A stretch of DNA of 57,738 nucleotides from assembly GCA_934481385.1 (NCBI GenBank), contig CAKSPD010000010.1, forward strand, positions 1 through 57,738, given 5' to 3'. The position numbers were made by a program, and so were the translations under genes. Shown one piece after another: positions 51,609 to 57,738 of the stretch. The notes under the pieces were generated by a model, which worked only from the letters and a program-made list of their open reading frames with translations, ran no database searches and was not told the DNA's origin. Within the stretch, counting starts at the first letter, position 1. Each line of letters begins with the position of its first letter. The stretch comes from an uncultured Oscillospiraceae bacterium. Its GTDB lineage: Bacteria; Bacillota; Clostridia; Oscillospirales; Ruminococcaceae.

Positions 51609-52868
51609 TTAATCCCAGTCTGTGCCTCCGCCTGATGACATTTTTGCATAGTAAGCGAGAATTGCAGATGCATCAGATGCATCTATCTTATCATCACTGT
51701 TTACATCAGAAGATACAAAAACGTCTTTTGAAATTTCAGGGGTTTCACCTGCTGAAATTTTTGCGTAATAGGCGAGAACTGAAGATGCATCAGATGCATC
51801 TACTGCTTTGTCATCATTGTAATCGCCTTTGAGAACAGCAGAAGCAAGTGCATATTTTGTTATATTATCAGCTCTGAGTGCCGGATAAGCAGATTTTTCA
51901 TCGGCTGAAAGACTGTTGTATACAGAACGCATTTTTCTGTTTGCGGTTTCTTTTTTTCCGAGTTCTTCAAGAACAGCGGCAGCTATTTCAAGATGACCTT
52001 TTTTATTCGGGTGGAAATCTCTGCTGTATGTTTCAAAAACATCTGTGAAATATGATACATTTCCGTATGGCTTTGTAAGGTCAGTATCATTTACTTCATC
52101 AGCAGTAAATGCACTGCATATATCAGCAACATGAGCATTTCCGACAGCGTCCTTTATTCTCACATTGAATGATACCGGATAATTTCCTTCATATGTCTTG
52201 AGAGCATTTATATTGTAATAAACAGCTCTTTTCAGACCGTTGTAACCGTTTTTATATGTTGCATCAGCAAGTATGTATTTTTCATATCTTTCAGTATCAA
52301 TCTGGAAAGGGTCATAGATGTTCTGGAAAACAACTTCTGCATCAGGATTGAGTGAATAAATTGTACTGCTTATCTGTTCGATATTTGCAATTGCAGTATC
52401 ACATGCCTGAGGAAATTTTGTTGTATAAAGACTGCTGAGTGTTGAAAGAGCTTTCATAACATCGCTTTTGAACATTGTAAATATTGCATTGAGGTCAGAA
52501 ATATCTACGATTTCGCCGTATTTTTCAGTGAAAGCTTCACGGGCTGTGCCTATAAAGTCATTTCCTCCTATGGAAATAACAATCAAATCAGCATCAGAAA
52601 CAGCTTTTTTTACATTTTCATCTGTAAGTTTTTCAATAAGACCTGCTGTTGTAAGTCCTGAAACAGCAAAGTTCTGTGTATCATAATCAAGATATTCTCC
52701 GAGAATTTCACCGTAGTTATATTCATCTTCTTCCAGTCCATAGCCTGAGGATATGCTGTCACCGAGAATTACAAGGCTTCCCTTGCTTTCAACAGCATTG
52801 GCAGTCGGAATACAGAGAGCAGAAGCTCCGATTGAAATTGCAGAAAATAATGATATGAGTTTTTTCAA
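51609..52868 (-). CDS. Secreted SGNH/GDSL esterase with dockerin
   Basis: A 419-residue exported hydrolase. The signal peptide ends near residue 25 (TANA). The SGNH fold is shown by block I VILGDSISSGYG with Ser, the GGND block in ISIGGNDF, and the last block DFHPNKKGH with Asp and His. Such enzymes often remove acetyl or other esters from plant cell-wall polymers. Residues about 348-415 are a dockerin with two clear calcium loops: DYNDDKAVDASDASSVLAYYAK and DVNSDDKIDASDASAILAYYAK pattern, split here for brevity. This is a different dockerin style from the two at 32361-35769. It has its own promoter upstream. Confidence 0.92.
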   Translation of the reverse strand: MKKLISLFSAISIGASALCIPTANAVESKGSLVILGDSISSGYGLEEDEYNYGEILGEYLDYDTQNFAVSGLTTAGLIEKLTDENVKKAVSDADLIVISIGGNDFIGTAREAFTEKYGEIVDISDLNAIFTMFKSDVMKALSTLSSLYTTKFPQACDTAIANIEQISSTIYSLNPDAEVVFQNIYDPFQIDTERYEKYILADATYKNGYNGLKRAVYYNINALKTYEGNYPVSFNVRIKDAVGNAHVADICSAFTADEVNDTDLTKPYGNVSYFTDVFETYSRDFHPNKKGHLEIAAAVLEELGKKETANRKMRSVYNSLSADEKSAYPALRADNITKYALASAVLKGDYNDDKAVDASDASSVLAYYAKISAGETPEISKDVFVSSDVNSDDKIDASDASAILAYYAKMSSGGGTDWD

Positions 52869-52924
52869 ATTAATCCCTCCAAAAATATAATATCAAGAGC
52901 AAAATTTTTTACTCTTTCAGATTT

Positions 52925-52953
52925 ATTATAATTTAAATCCCCCGATAAGTCAA
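52925..52953 (-). promoter_or_regulatory. Promoter of the esterase gene
   Basis: On the minus strand TTGACT (52953-52948) and TATAAT (52930-52925), 17-base spacing. Confidence 0.85.
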
Positions 52954-53021
52954 GAAAAATTTTATTATTTCACAAAAAATTATAATTCTAAATAAAATTC
53001 AGCTTAAATTTCGATAAAATG

Positions 53022-53051
53022 TTGACAATATAATATCCTCTGTGATATAAT
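53022..53051 (+). promoter_or_regulatory. Promoter of the Xre-cupin-synthetase gene
   Basis: TTGACA (53022-53027) and TATAAT (53046-53051), 18-base spacing. The leader of about 95 bases contains GAGC/GCTC (53061-53064 and 53071-53074) and other small hairpins, including GCTGT/ACAGC around a T-run. Confidence 0.8.
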
Positions 53052-53156
53052 TTATATTGCGAGCCTTAAAGCTCAGTCCGTTAAAATAAAAGCTTCGGCT
53101 GTTGTTTTTTATACAGCTCAATTTTGACAGACTATTTTTACGAAAGGAGAAGCTAT

Positions 53157-55472
53157 ATGAATCAGAAAACTGTTGATACCGAAAAAAAAATAAGAGAGGT
53201 TGCTCTGCGAATTATAGCAGTACGTGAATCGCTGGGCTTTACTCCTGAGGAAATGGCTGTCAAAACTGACATCACTCCTGAAGAATACAAATCCTATGAA
53301 AGCGGTGAACATGATTTCAGCTTTACATTCATCTATAAGTTCGCTAATGCATGCGGTGTCGAAATTACTGACCTTATGGAAGGAAAAAGCCCGAGCCTTA
53401 ACGGCTATAATGTTACAAGAAAGGGCGAAGGCGTTCCGATTGTAAGAAGAAAGGGTTTCAATTACAGCAGACTTGCTCCGCTTTTTAAAAACAAAATTGC
53501 TGAACCGTTCCTTGTAACTATTCCGTATTCTGAAGAAAATCTTAAAACTCCTCATTTCAGCACACACAAAGACCAGGAACTTGATATTGTTCTTAAAGGT
53601 TCTCTTAAAGTTACTATCGGAAACAATGTTGAAATTCTCAACGAGGGCGACTGTATCTATTATGACAGCACTATGCCACATGATGTTGTTGCATACGGCG
53701 GTCAGGAATGTCAGGTGTATGCAATTGTTATGGATTCAAGTCGCAAGGCTATCGATGAAGGACAGGAAAAACCTTTTGAACTTCCGCATGTTACAAACTT
53801 CAAGCTTGCAAACGTTGAAAATCCTGTTGCTGATACATTTGCAAAAATTATTGAGAATGAGGACGGCTCACTGAAAAATATTGATTTCTTTACGAAGGAA
53901 AAATTTAACTTCGCATTTGATGTTGTTGATTTTCTTGCAAAGAAATCACCTGATAAAACTGCTCTTATCTATGTTTCAAACAACATGGAGGAAAAGAGAT
54001 TTACTTTTGAGGAAATCAGAAAATATTCCTGTATGACTGCCAATTATTTCCGTTCACTCGGAATTAAAAAAGGTGACAGGGTAATGCTTGTTTTAAAAAG
54101 ACATTATCAGTTCTGGTTCTCTATTCTTGCACTTCACAGACTCGGTGCAATTGTAATTCCTGCAACAAATCTTCTTGTTGAACATGATTTCACATACCGT
54201 TTTGAAGCTGCGGGAGTTTCTGCAATTGTATGTACTGCTGACGGCGATGTTGCACATCAGGTTGACCTTGCCGTTGATTCACTTAAAAAGCCTATGCTCA
54301 AAGTTATTGTAAACGGTGAACGTGAAGGCTGGCACAACTTCAATGAAGAATTTGATAAATTCAGCGATGTTTTCCCACGCCCTGAAAATGAATCTGAAAG
54401 TGCATTCGGTTCAGAACCTATGCTTATGTATTTTACATCAGGCACAACAGGTTATCCGAAAATTGCTACTCATAATCATAAATATCCTCTTGGTCATTTC
54501 GTTACTGCACGTTACTGGCACAACGTTGACCCTAATGGTATTCATTTCACTATTTCCGATACAGGCTGGGGCAAAGCTCTCTGGGGCAAGCTCTACGGTC
54601 AGTGGATGAGTGAAACATGCGTTTTTGTTTATGACTTCGATAAATTTGATGCAAACAAAATTCTCCCGATGTTCAAGAAATACAACATCACTACATTCTG
54701 TGCACCTCCTACAATGTATAGATTTTTCATCAAGGAGGATTTGTCAAAATATGACCTCAGCTCAATAAAATATGCTACTGTTGCAGGAGAGGCTCTCAAT
54801 CCTGAAGTATACAATCAGTTCCTTAAAGCAACAGGCGTTAAGCTTATGGAAGGTTTCGGACAGACTGAAACTACTCTTACTGTCGGCAACTTTGTCGGAA
54901 TGTCTGCAAAACCCGGTTCAATGGGCAAGCCGAGTCCGCTTTATGATGTTGATATTATTCATTCGGACGGAACTCCATGCAAAAACGGTGAAACAGGTGA
55001 AATCGTTATCAGAACCGACAAGGGTATACCATGCGGACTGTTTATGCAGTATTATAACAATCAGAAACTTACTGATGAAGCATGGCATGATGATGTATAC
55101 CATACAGGTGATACTGCATGGCGTGATGAGGACGGATATTTCTGGTATGTAGGCCGTGTTGATGACCTTATCAAATCATCAGGTTACCGCATAGGACCTT
55201 TTGAAATCGAAAGCGTTATTATGGAACTTCCTTATGTTCTTGAATGTGCCGTTACTGCTGCTGATGACCCTCAGGGAATAAGAGGAAAAGTTGTAAAGGC
55301 TACTGTTGTTCTTGTAAAAGGCAAGGAAAAGTCTGATGAACTTAAAAAGGAAATCCAGAATTATGTCAAAAAGCATACTGCTCCTTATAAATATCCGAGA
55401 ATCGTTGAATTCAGAGATGAACTTCCAAAGACTATAAGCGGAAAAATCCGCCGAGTTGAACTCAAATCATAA
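53157..55472 (+). CDS. Fusion of Xre-type HTH, cupin and acyl-CoA synthetase
   Basis: A 771-residue protein in three parts. Residues about 8-70 resemble an Xre helix-turn-helix: IRERLGFTPEEMA-type AVRESLGFTPEEMAVKT and KSYESGEHDFSFTF. Residues about 95-195 form a cupin with HFSTHKDQELDIVLKG and YYDSTMPHDV. From about 240 to the end is an ANL-type adenylating enzyme: P-loop LMYFTSGTTGYPKIA, GEALNPEVY, GFGQTETTL, YHTGDTAWRDEDGYFWYVG, and the catalytic Lys in PKTISGKIRRVEL. The synthetase resembles medium-chain acyl-CoA ligases. HTH-cupin pairs are normally separate regulators, so this may be a ligand-sensing enzyme or an autoregulator. ATG 53157 follows AAAGGAG; the frame is open to 53124. Confidence 0.9.
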   Translation: MNQKTVDTEKKIREVALRIIAVRESLGFTPEEMAVKTDITPEEYKSYESGEHDFSFTFIYKFANACGVEITDLMEGKSPSLNGYNVTRKGEGVPIVRRKGFNYSRLAPLFKNKIAEPFLVTIPYSEENLKTPHFSTHKDQELDIVLKGSLKVTIGNNVEILNEGDCIYYDSTMPHDVVAYGGQECQVYAIVMDSSRKAIDEGQEKPFELPHVTNFKLANVENPVADTFAKIIENEDGSLKNIDFFTKEKFNFAFDVVDFLAKKSPDKTALIYVSNNMEEKRFTFEEIRKYSCMTANYFRSLGIKKGDRVMLVLKRHYQFWFSILALHRLGAIVIPATNLLVEHDFTYRFEAAGVSAIVCTADGDVAHQVDLAVDSLKKPMLKVIVNGEREGWHNFNEEFDKFSDVFPRPENESESAFGSEPMLMYFTSGTTGYPKIATHNHKYPLGHFVTARYWHNVDPNGIHFTISDTGWGKALWGKLYGQWMSETCVFVYDFDKFDANKILPMFKKYNITTFCAPPTMYRFFIKEDLSKYDLSSIKYATVAGEALNPEVYNQFLKATGVKLMEGFGQTETTLTVGNFVGMSAKPGSMGKPSPLYDVDIIHSDGTPCKNGETGEIVIRTDKGIPCGLFMQYYNNQKLTDEAWHDDVYHTGDTAWRDEDGYFWYVGRVDDLIKSSGYRIGPFEIESVIMELPYVLECAVTAADDPQGIRGKVVKATVVLVKGKEKSDELKKEIQNYVKKHTAPYKYPRIVEFRDELPKTISGKIRRVELKS

Positions 55473-55488
55473 TTTAAAATATTCTTTA

Positions 55489-55518
55489 GGGACATCTTAA
55501 AAAGATGTCCCGTTTTTT
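55489..55518 (+). terminator. Terminator of the synthetase gene
   Basis: GGGACATCTT (55489-55498) pairs exactly with AAGATGTCCC (55502-55511), followed by G and six T. Confidence 0.9.
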
Positions 55519-55582
55519 GTATTTTATTACTATACAAAATGTATATAAAATCATATAATATACAAGAGGGTGAAAGCAGGTT

Positions 55583-55630
55583 AAACGTTTTCCTGAAAAT
55601 ACTAAAAGTATATTTTATCAGAAAACGTTT
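55583..55630. repeat. Inverted repeat with AAACGTTTT arms
   Basis: AAACGTTTTCCTGA and TCAGAAAACGTTT are complementary except for one extra C, spaced 21 bases, with a small TACT/AGTA hairpin inside. It may be an operator pair or long hairpin. It ends 124 bases before the CAP promoter's -35 box. Confidence 0.65.
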
Positions 55631-55753
55631 GAAATTACGATATATTGTAAAAATTTGCGGTAAAATTTGCAGAATTCAAAATATTTTGATTGTGCATATA
55701 TACAAATTTTTAGAAAATAATTGTAAGTTTTTAATGAAAATATAAATAACCTA

Positions 55754-55782
55754 TTGCATTTTTCAATTACATATGGTATAAT
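55754..55782 (+). promoter_or_regulatory. Promoter of the CAP/dockerin gene
   Basis: TTGCAT (55754-55759) and TATAAT (55777-55782), 17-base spacing, with a TGG extended -10. Confidence 0.8.
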
Positions 55783-55819
55783 ATTATCAATAAAACAAAA
55801 TTAAAAGGAGCTGTTTGGT

Positions 55820-56569
55820 ATGATGAGTAATATTATAAATATTTCAAAAAAATTTATAGCTTTTGCAATGAGTATACTTATCGCTTCTGCGTTTGTCTGT
55901 GCATATAATACCAATGCATCATCATCTGAATATGCAGACCTTTATCAGCAGATGATTGATTCTGTAAATTATTTCCGTACATCATATGGTCTTGAACCTC
56001 TTGTTCTTAATGAAACTCTTTGCGATATGGCAGAAATTCGTGCAAAGGAAATATCAGTTTCATTCAGCCATACAAGACCTGACGGAACTTCTTCTTCTAC
56101 AATATTCAATGACTTCAATGTACAAAAAGGCTATTCAGGTGAAAATATAGCTTTTTATTATAAATTGTCTGTAACCGATGTTGTTGAAGCGTGGATTGAA
56201 TCAAAGGCTCACTGTGCTAATATGCTTAATGTTGATTATAATTATATGGGTGTCGGACTTTATGAGCATAACGGTTATTATTACTGGGCTCAGGTTTACA
56301 GTTCTGATGTTCAGAGTGTTGAATTATCTTCTGAAAACGATTTATACATTCTTGGCGATGTAAATTGTGACGGAGTAGTTAATGCTTCTGATTCAAGTTT
56401 TACTATGTCAATATATTCTCAGCTTTCATCAGGAAATAAGGTTGATGTTACAGATTCTCAGATAAAGGCTGCTGATGTGAATTGTGACGGAAGTGTTGAT
56501 GCTTCTGATGCTTCAAGCATACTTCAGTATTATTCAATGCTTAGTATGGGTATGACTCCTGAATTTTAA
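55820..56569 (+). CDS. Secreted CAP/SCP-domain protein with dockerin
   Basis: A 249-residue exported protein. The signal peptide ends near residue 33 (NTNA-SSS). The CAP domain covers about 35-170: VNYFRTSYGLEPLVLNETL, SHTRPDGTSS with its His, SGENIA, and the end motif MGVGLYEHNGYYYWAQVY. Residues about 180-245 are a dockerin: DVNCDGVVNASDSSFTMS and DVNCDGSVDASDASSILQYY, with Cys at position 4 of each loop. CAP proteins are widespread secreted proteins of uncertain biochemical role. KGAG-type AAAGGAG precedes the start. Dockerin style matches the esterase more than the two-module genes. Confidence 0.92.
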   Translation: MMSNIINISKKFIAFAMSILIASAFVCAYNTNASSSEYADLYQQMIDSVNYFRTSYGLEPLVLNETLCDMAEIRAKEISVSFSHTRPDGTSSSTIFNDFNVQKGYSGENIAFYYKLSVTDVVEAWIESKAHCANMLNVDYNYMGVGLYEHNGYYYWAQVYSSDVQSVELSSENDLYILGDVNCDGVVNASDSSFTMSIYSQLSSGNKVDVTDSQIKAADVNCDGSVDASDASSILQYYSMLSMGMTPEF

Positions 56570-56582
56570 TTTTTTAGTTTTG

Positions 56583-56608
56583 TGCAGGCAGATTATTTTT
56601 TGCCTGCA
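56583..56608 (+). terminator. Terminator of the CAP gene
   Basis: TGCAGGCA (56583-56590) pairs with TGCCTGCA (56601-56608), followed by TAAAATTTTATTT. Confidence 0.75.
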
Positions 56609-56619
56609 TAAAATTTTAT

Positions 56620-56648
56620 TTGACTTTTCAGAATTTTTGTGATATAAT
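56620..56648 (+). promoter_or_regulatory. Promoter of tRNA-Leu
   Basis: TTGACT (56620-56625) and TATAAT (56643-56648), 17-base spacing, ending 8 bases before the tRNA. Confidence 0.85.
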
Positions 56649-56656
56649 AAGTTTAT

Positions 56657-56741
56657 ACGGGTGTGGTGAAACTGGCAGACACGTTAGATTTAGGTTCTAA
56701 TGCCGAAAGGTATGCAGGTTCAAGTCCTGTCACCCGTACCA
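56657..56741 (+). tRNA. tRNA-Leu (anticodon UAG)
   Basis: An 85-base class II tRNA including encoded CCA. The acceptor arms ACGGGTG (56657-56663) and CACCCGT (56731-56737) pair exactly. The anticodon stem TTAGA/TCTAA encloses TTTAGGT, so the anticodon is TAG (UAG), reading CUN codons. A long variable arm and GGTTCAAGTCC T-arm are visible. It stands alone between two protein genes with its own promoter and terminator. Confidence 0.97.
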
Positions 56742-56754
56742 TATATAAAAATAA

Positions 56755-56783
56755 AAGTCCGTATTTCAGTATACGGGCTTTTT
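56755..56783 (+). terminator. Terminator of the tRNA-Leu gene
   Basis: AAGTCCGTAT (56755-56764) pairs with ATACGGGCTT (56771-56780), with one G-T pair, followed by TTTT. Confidence 0.8.
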
Positions 56784-56953
56784 GAATTTATCCAAGTACT
56801 GCATCTAACATCATAATACTGAAACTGCCAAGAAACGGAATTAATATACCATAAAATATTTCCAGTGAATTTTTCTTTTAATTATTCTATTTTTTTCGTC
56901 ATTCTGCACATATAGAAGAAAGGAAATTTTACAGATTAAATATTTTTATTCTA
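56784..56953. other. Gap between tRNA-Leu and the orphan pilin
   Basis: No gene or RNA feature is recognised between the tRNA terminator and the pilin promoter. The DNA is AT-rich. Confidence 0.5.
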
Positions 56954-56982
56954 TTGACAATTTATTCATCATATGTTATAAT
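56954..56982 (+). promoter_or_regulatory. Perfect consensus promoter of the orphan pilin
   Basis: TTGACA (56954-56959), 17 bases, TATAAT (56977-56982), an exact sigma-A match. Confidence 0.9.
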
Positions 56983-57016
56983 AAGTATATATTTAATTTA
57001 TTCAGGAGTGAACAGT

Positions 57017-57535
57017 ATGAAAAAACTTAGAGGTTTTACTTTGATAGAGCTTATAGTTGTTATCGCTATTATTGGCATACTTTCTGCAATACTCGGTCTT
57101 AATATGATGAATTATATCGCAAATTCAAGAATAAAATCACAGAATAACAATGCAAGAGTTATTTTCAACGGGGCACAGAGCATAGTTCAGGAATATAAAT
57201 TTGCTGAAAGAAAATCTGATGATGCTGATAAAAATATCGGTTCAGGCACTTTTATTTTCTACTGGGACGGTCATAACGGTTCTGCCGAAAAAGAAGGTGC
57301 TACTGTAAGTAATGCATTATTTATTCAGAGATTTTCAAATTCTGTAAACAAGCTGTTTACAGATTCGGAAGAAACTGTCTATAAGGTTTATGTTGAAAAT
57401 TATATTGTTAAATCAGTCGTTTCCGGCAGAACTGATTTCGACAGATATAAAGGTTCTTATCCTAAAAAGAGCGATGCTGTCACATCAGGAAATATTTCAA
57501 GTTTTGGTGAAACGGAAATGCAGGCATATCAGTAA
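57017..57535 (+). CDS. Orphan type IV pilin-like protein
   Basis: A 172-residue prepilin outside the pilus cluster. The leader MKKLRG precedes FTLIELIVVIAIIGILSAIL, with Glu +5. The globular part has IFNGAQSIVQEYKFAERKS, a helical stalk, then strands around NKLFTDSEETVYKVYVENYIV. It contains no Cys. ATG 57017 follows AGGAGTG; the frame is open upstream to 56954 across the promoter. It has a consensus promoter and a terminator, so it is an independent unit that could supply an alternative pilin, probably processed by the PilD at 22672-23505. Confidence 0.9.
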   Translation: MKKLRGFTLIELIVVIAIIGILSAILGLNMMNYIANSRIKSQNNNARVIFNGAQSIVQEYKFAERKSDDADKNIGSGTFIFYWDGHNGSAEKEGATVSNALFIQRFSNSVNKLFTDSEETVYKVYVENYIVKSVVSGRTDFDRYKGSYPKKSDAVTSGNISSFGETEMQAYQ

Positions 57536-57540
57536 GATTC

Positions 57541-57566
57541 AGGCGGATTTTTTAAAAAATCCGCCT
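57541..57566 (+). terminator. Terminator of the orphan pilin
   Basis: A 26-base palindrome, AGGCGGATTTTTT then AAAAAATCCGCCT, followed by T-rich DNA. Confidence 0.85.
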
Positions 57567-57611
57567 TTTGTTTTTATTGATTAAAAATCTTCTGAAATTT
57601 TTAGTCACCTT

Positions 57612-57625
57612 TGTGAAATTTCACA
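57612..57625. promoter_or_regulatory. 14-bp palindrome resembling a CRP/FNR-type operator
   Basis: TGTGAAATTTCACA reads the same on both strands and ends two bases before the -35 box of the next promoter. The half-site TGTGA matches the CRP/FNR family, though spacing is four, not six, bases. Confidence 0.55.
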
Positions 57626-57627
57626 TA

Positions 57628-57657
57628 TTGACAAAATGCATCAGGATATGCTATAAT
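57628..57657 (+). promoter_or_regulatory. Strong promoter at the window end
   Basis: TTGACA (57628-57633) and TATAAT (57652-57657), 18-base spacing, with a TGC extended -10. A GTCGC/GCGAC hairpin (57664-57682) follows. Confidence 0.8.
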
Positions 57658-57720
57658 AAACAAGTCGCCTGACGAAAGCGACAATCACAAAAAGATTTTG
57701 AAAAAAGTCGAAAAAAGTAC

Positions 57721-57738
57721 TTGACAAAATGAAAGATA
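57721..57738 (+). promoter_or_regulatory. Second -35 box at the window edge
   Basis: TTGACA (57721-57726) lies about 90 bases after the first promoter, with A-rich DNA before it. Its -10 box would lie outside the window. Tandem promoters of this kind often drive rRNA operons. Confidence 0.55.

Larger units (their letters stand above)
55519..55819. other. AT-rich intergenic region with an inverted repeat
   Basis: The 300-base stretch before the CAP gene holds a near-perfect inverted repeat (55583-55596 with 55618-55630) and a promoter at 55754-55782. A 68-codon open frame at 55539-55745 is judged spurious for lack of a ribosome site and its strange composition. Confidence 0.6.

Noticed and set aside
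55539..55745. 68-codon open frame
   Set aside because: No ribosome site, covers an inverted repeat, and has a Lys/Ile/Phe-rich AT-driven composition.
1..57738. CRISPR arrays, insertion sequences, integrases
   Set aside because: No spaced repeat array, transposase or recombinase was seen on either strand.

Overview
The window looks like chromosome of an anaerobic, Gram-positive gut Clostridium relative, most likely a Ruminococcus-type member of the Oscillospiraceae. The evidence is its AT-rich DNA, strong AGGAGG-type ribosome binding sites, four secreted proteins with cellulosome-style dockerin repeats, a Gram-positive type IV pilus locus without a secretin, and a CIRCE element. This placement is inferred from gene content only.

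Layout. 1-1190 (-): incomplete gene for an acidic, low-complexity protein. 1509-14742 (+): a long colinear run with a GtrB-like glycosyltransferase, a WG-repeat-like membrane protein, and purine genes purE, purC, a purF paralogue lacking the glutaminase cysteine, purF, purM, purN, purO-type IMP cyclohydrolase, stand-alone AICAR transformylase and purD. A secreted phage-type lysozyme, a small unknown gene and a six-helix membrane protein are embedded in it. 14798-18783 (+): uvrC, rsmD, coaD, a coiled-coil protein and an Lrp/AsnC regulator. 18884-31924: type IV pilus locus in several units: major pilin, pilT and pilB (-), pilD (+), and a minus-strand operon pilC / pilM-pilN fusion / pilO / very large PilX-like protein / two minor pilins. 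32361-35769 (-): two secreted dockerin proteins sharing one beta-type module; the second follows nadC and nadB (35795-38085, -).

38385-40274 (+): htpG under a perfect CIRCE operator. 40313-42142 (-): asnB. 42238-44114 (-): three-gene cassette with phage-tail-like features, facing away from 44378-49326 (+): a sigma-region-4-like protein, an Orn/Lys/Arg decarboxylase, a DarA-type c-di-AMP receptor, holB, ricT, queH and a GNAT acetyltransferase. 49405-51552 (+): RING-like/DUF2628 membrane protein and prfB. 51609-52868 (-): dockerin-bearing SGNH esterase. 53157-55472 (+): a fusion of an Xre-type HTH, a cupin and an acyl-CoA synthetase. 55820-56569 (+): dockerin-bearing CAP protein. 56657-56741 (+): tRNA-Leu(UAG). 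57017-57535 (+): orphan pilin. The window ends in strong promoter-like DNA that may drive a stable-RNA operon just outside.

How the genes fit together. The purine cluster covers many but not all steps to IMP; purL/purS/purQ, purK and purB are absent here. The pilus cluster holds the ATPases, platform, assembly proteins, prepilin peptidase and five pilin-like subunits, so it looks complete for a Gram-positive machine. Dockerin proteins next to pilus genes suggest a cell surface geared to attachment and to a cohesin scaffold, but no cohesin or glycoside hydrolase is present in the window. Promoters, terminators and functions are read by eye from sequence and motif knowledge; none was tested by search or folding software.
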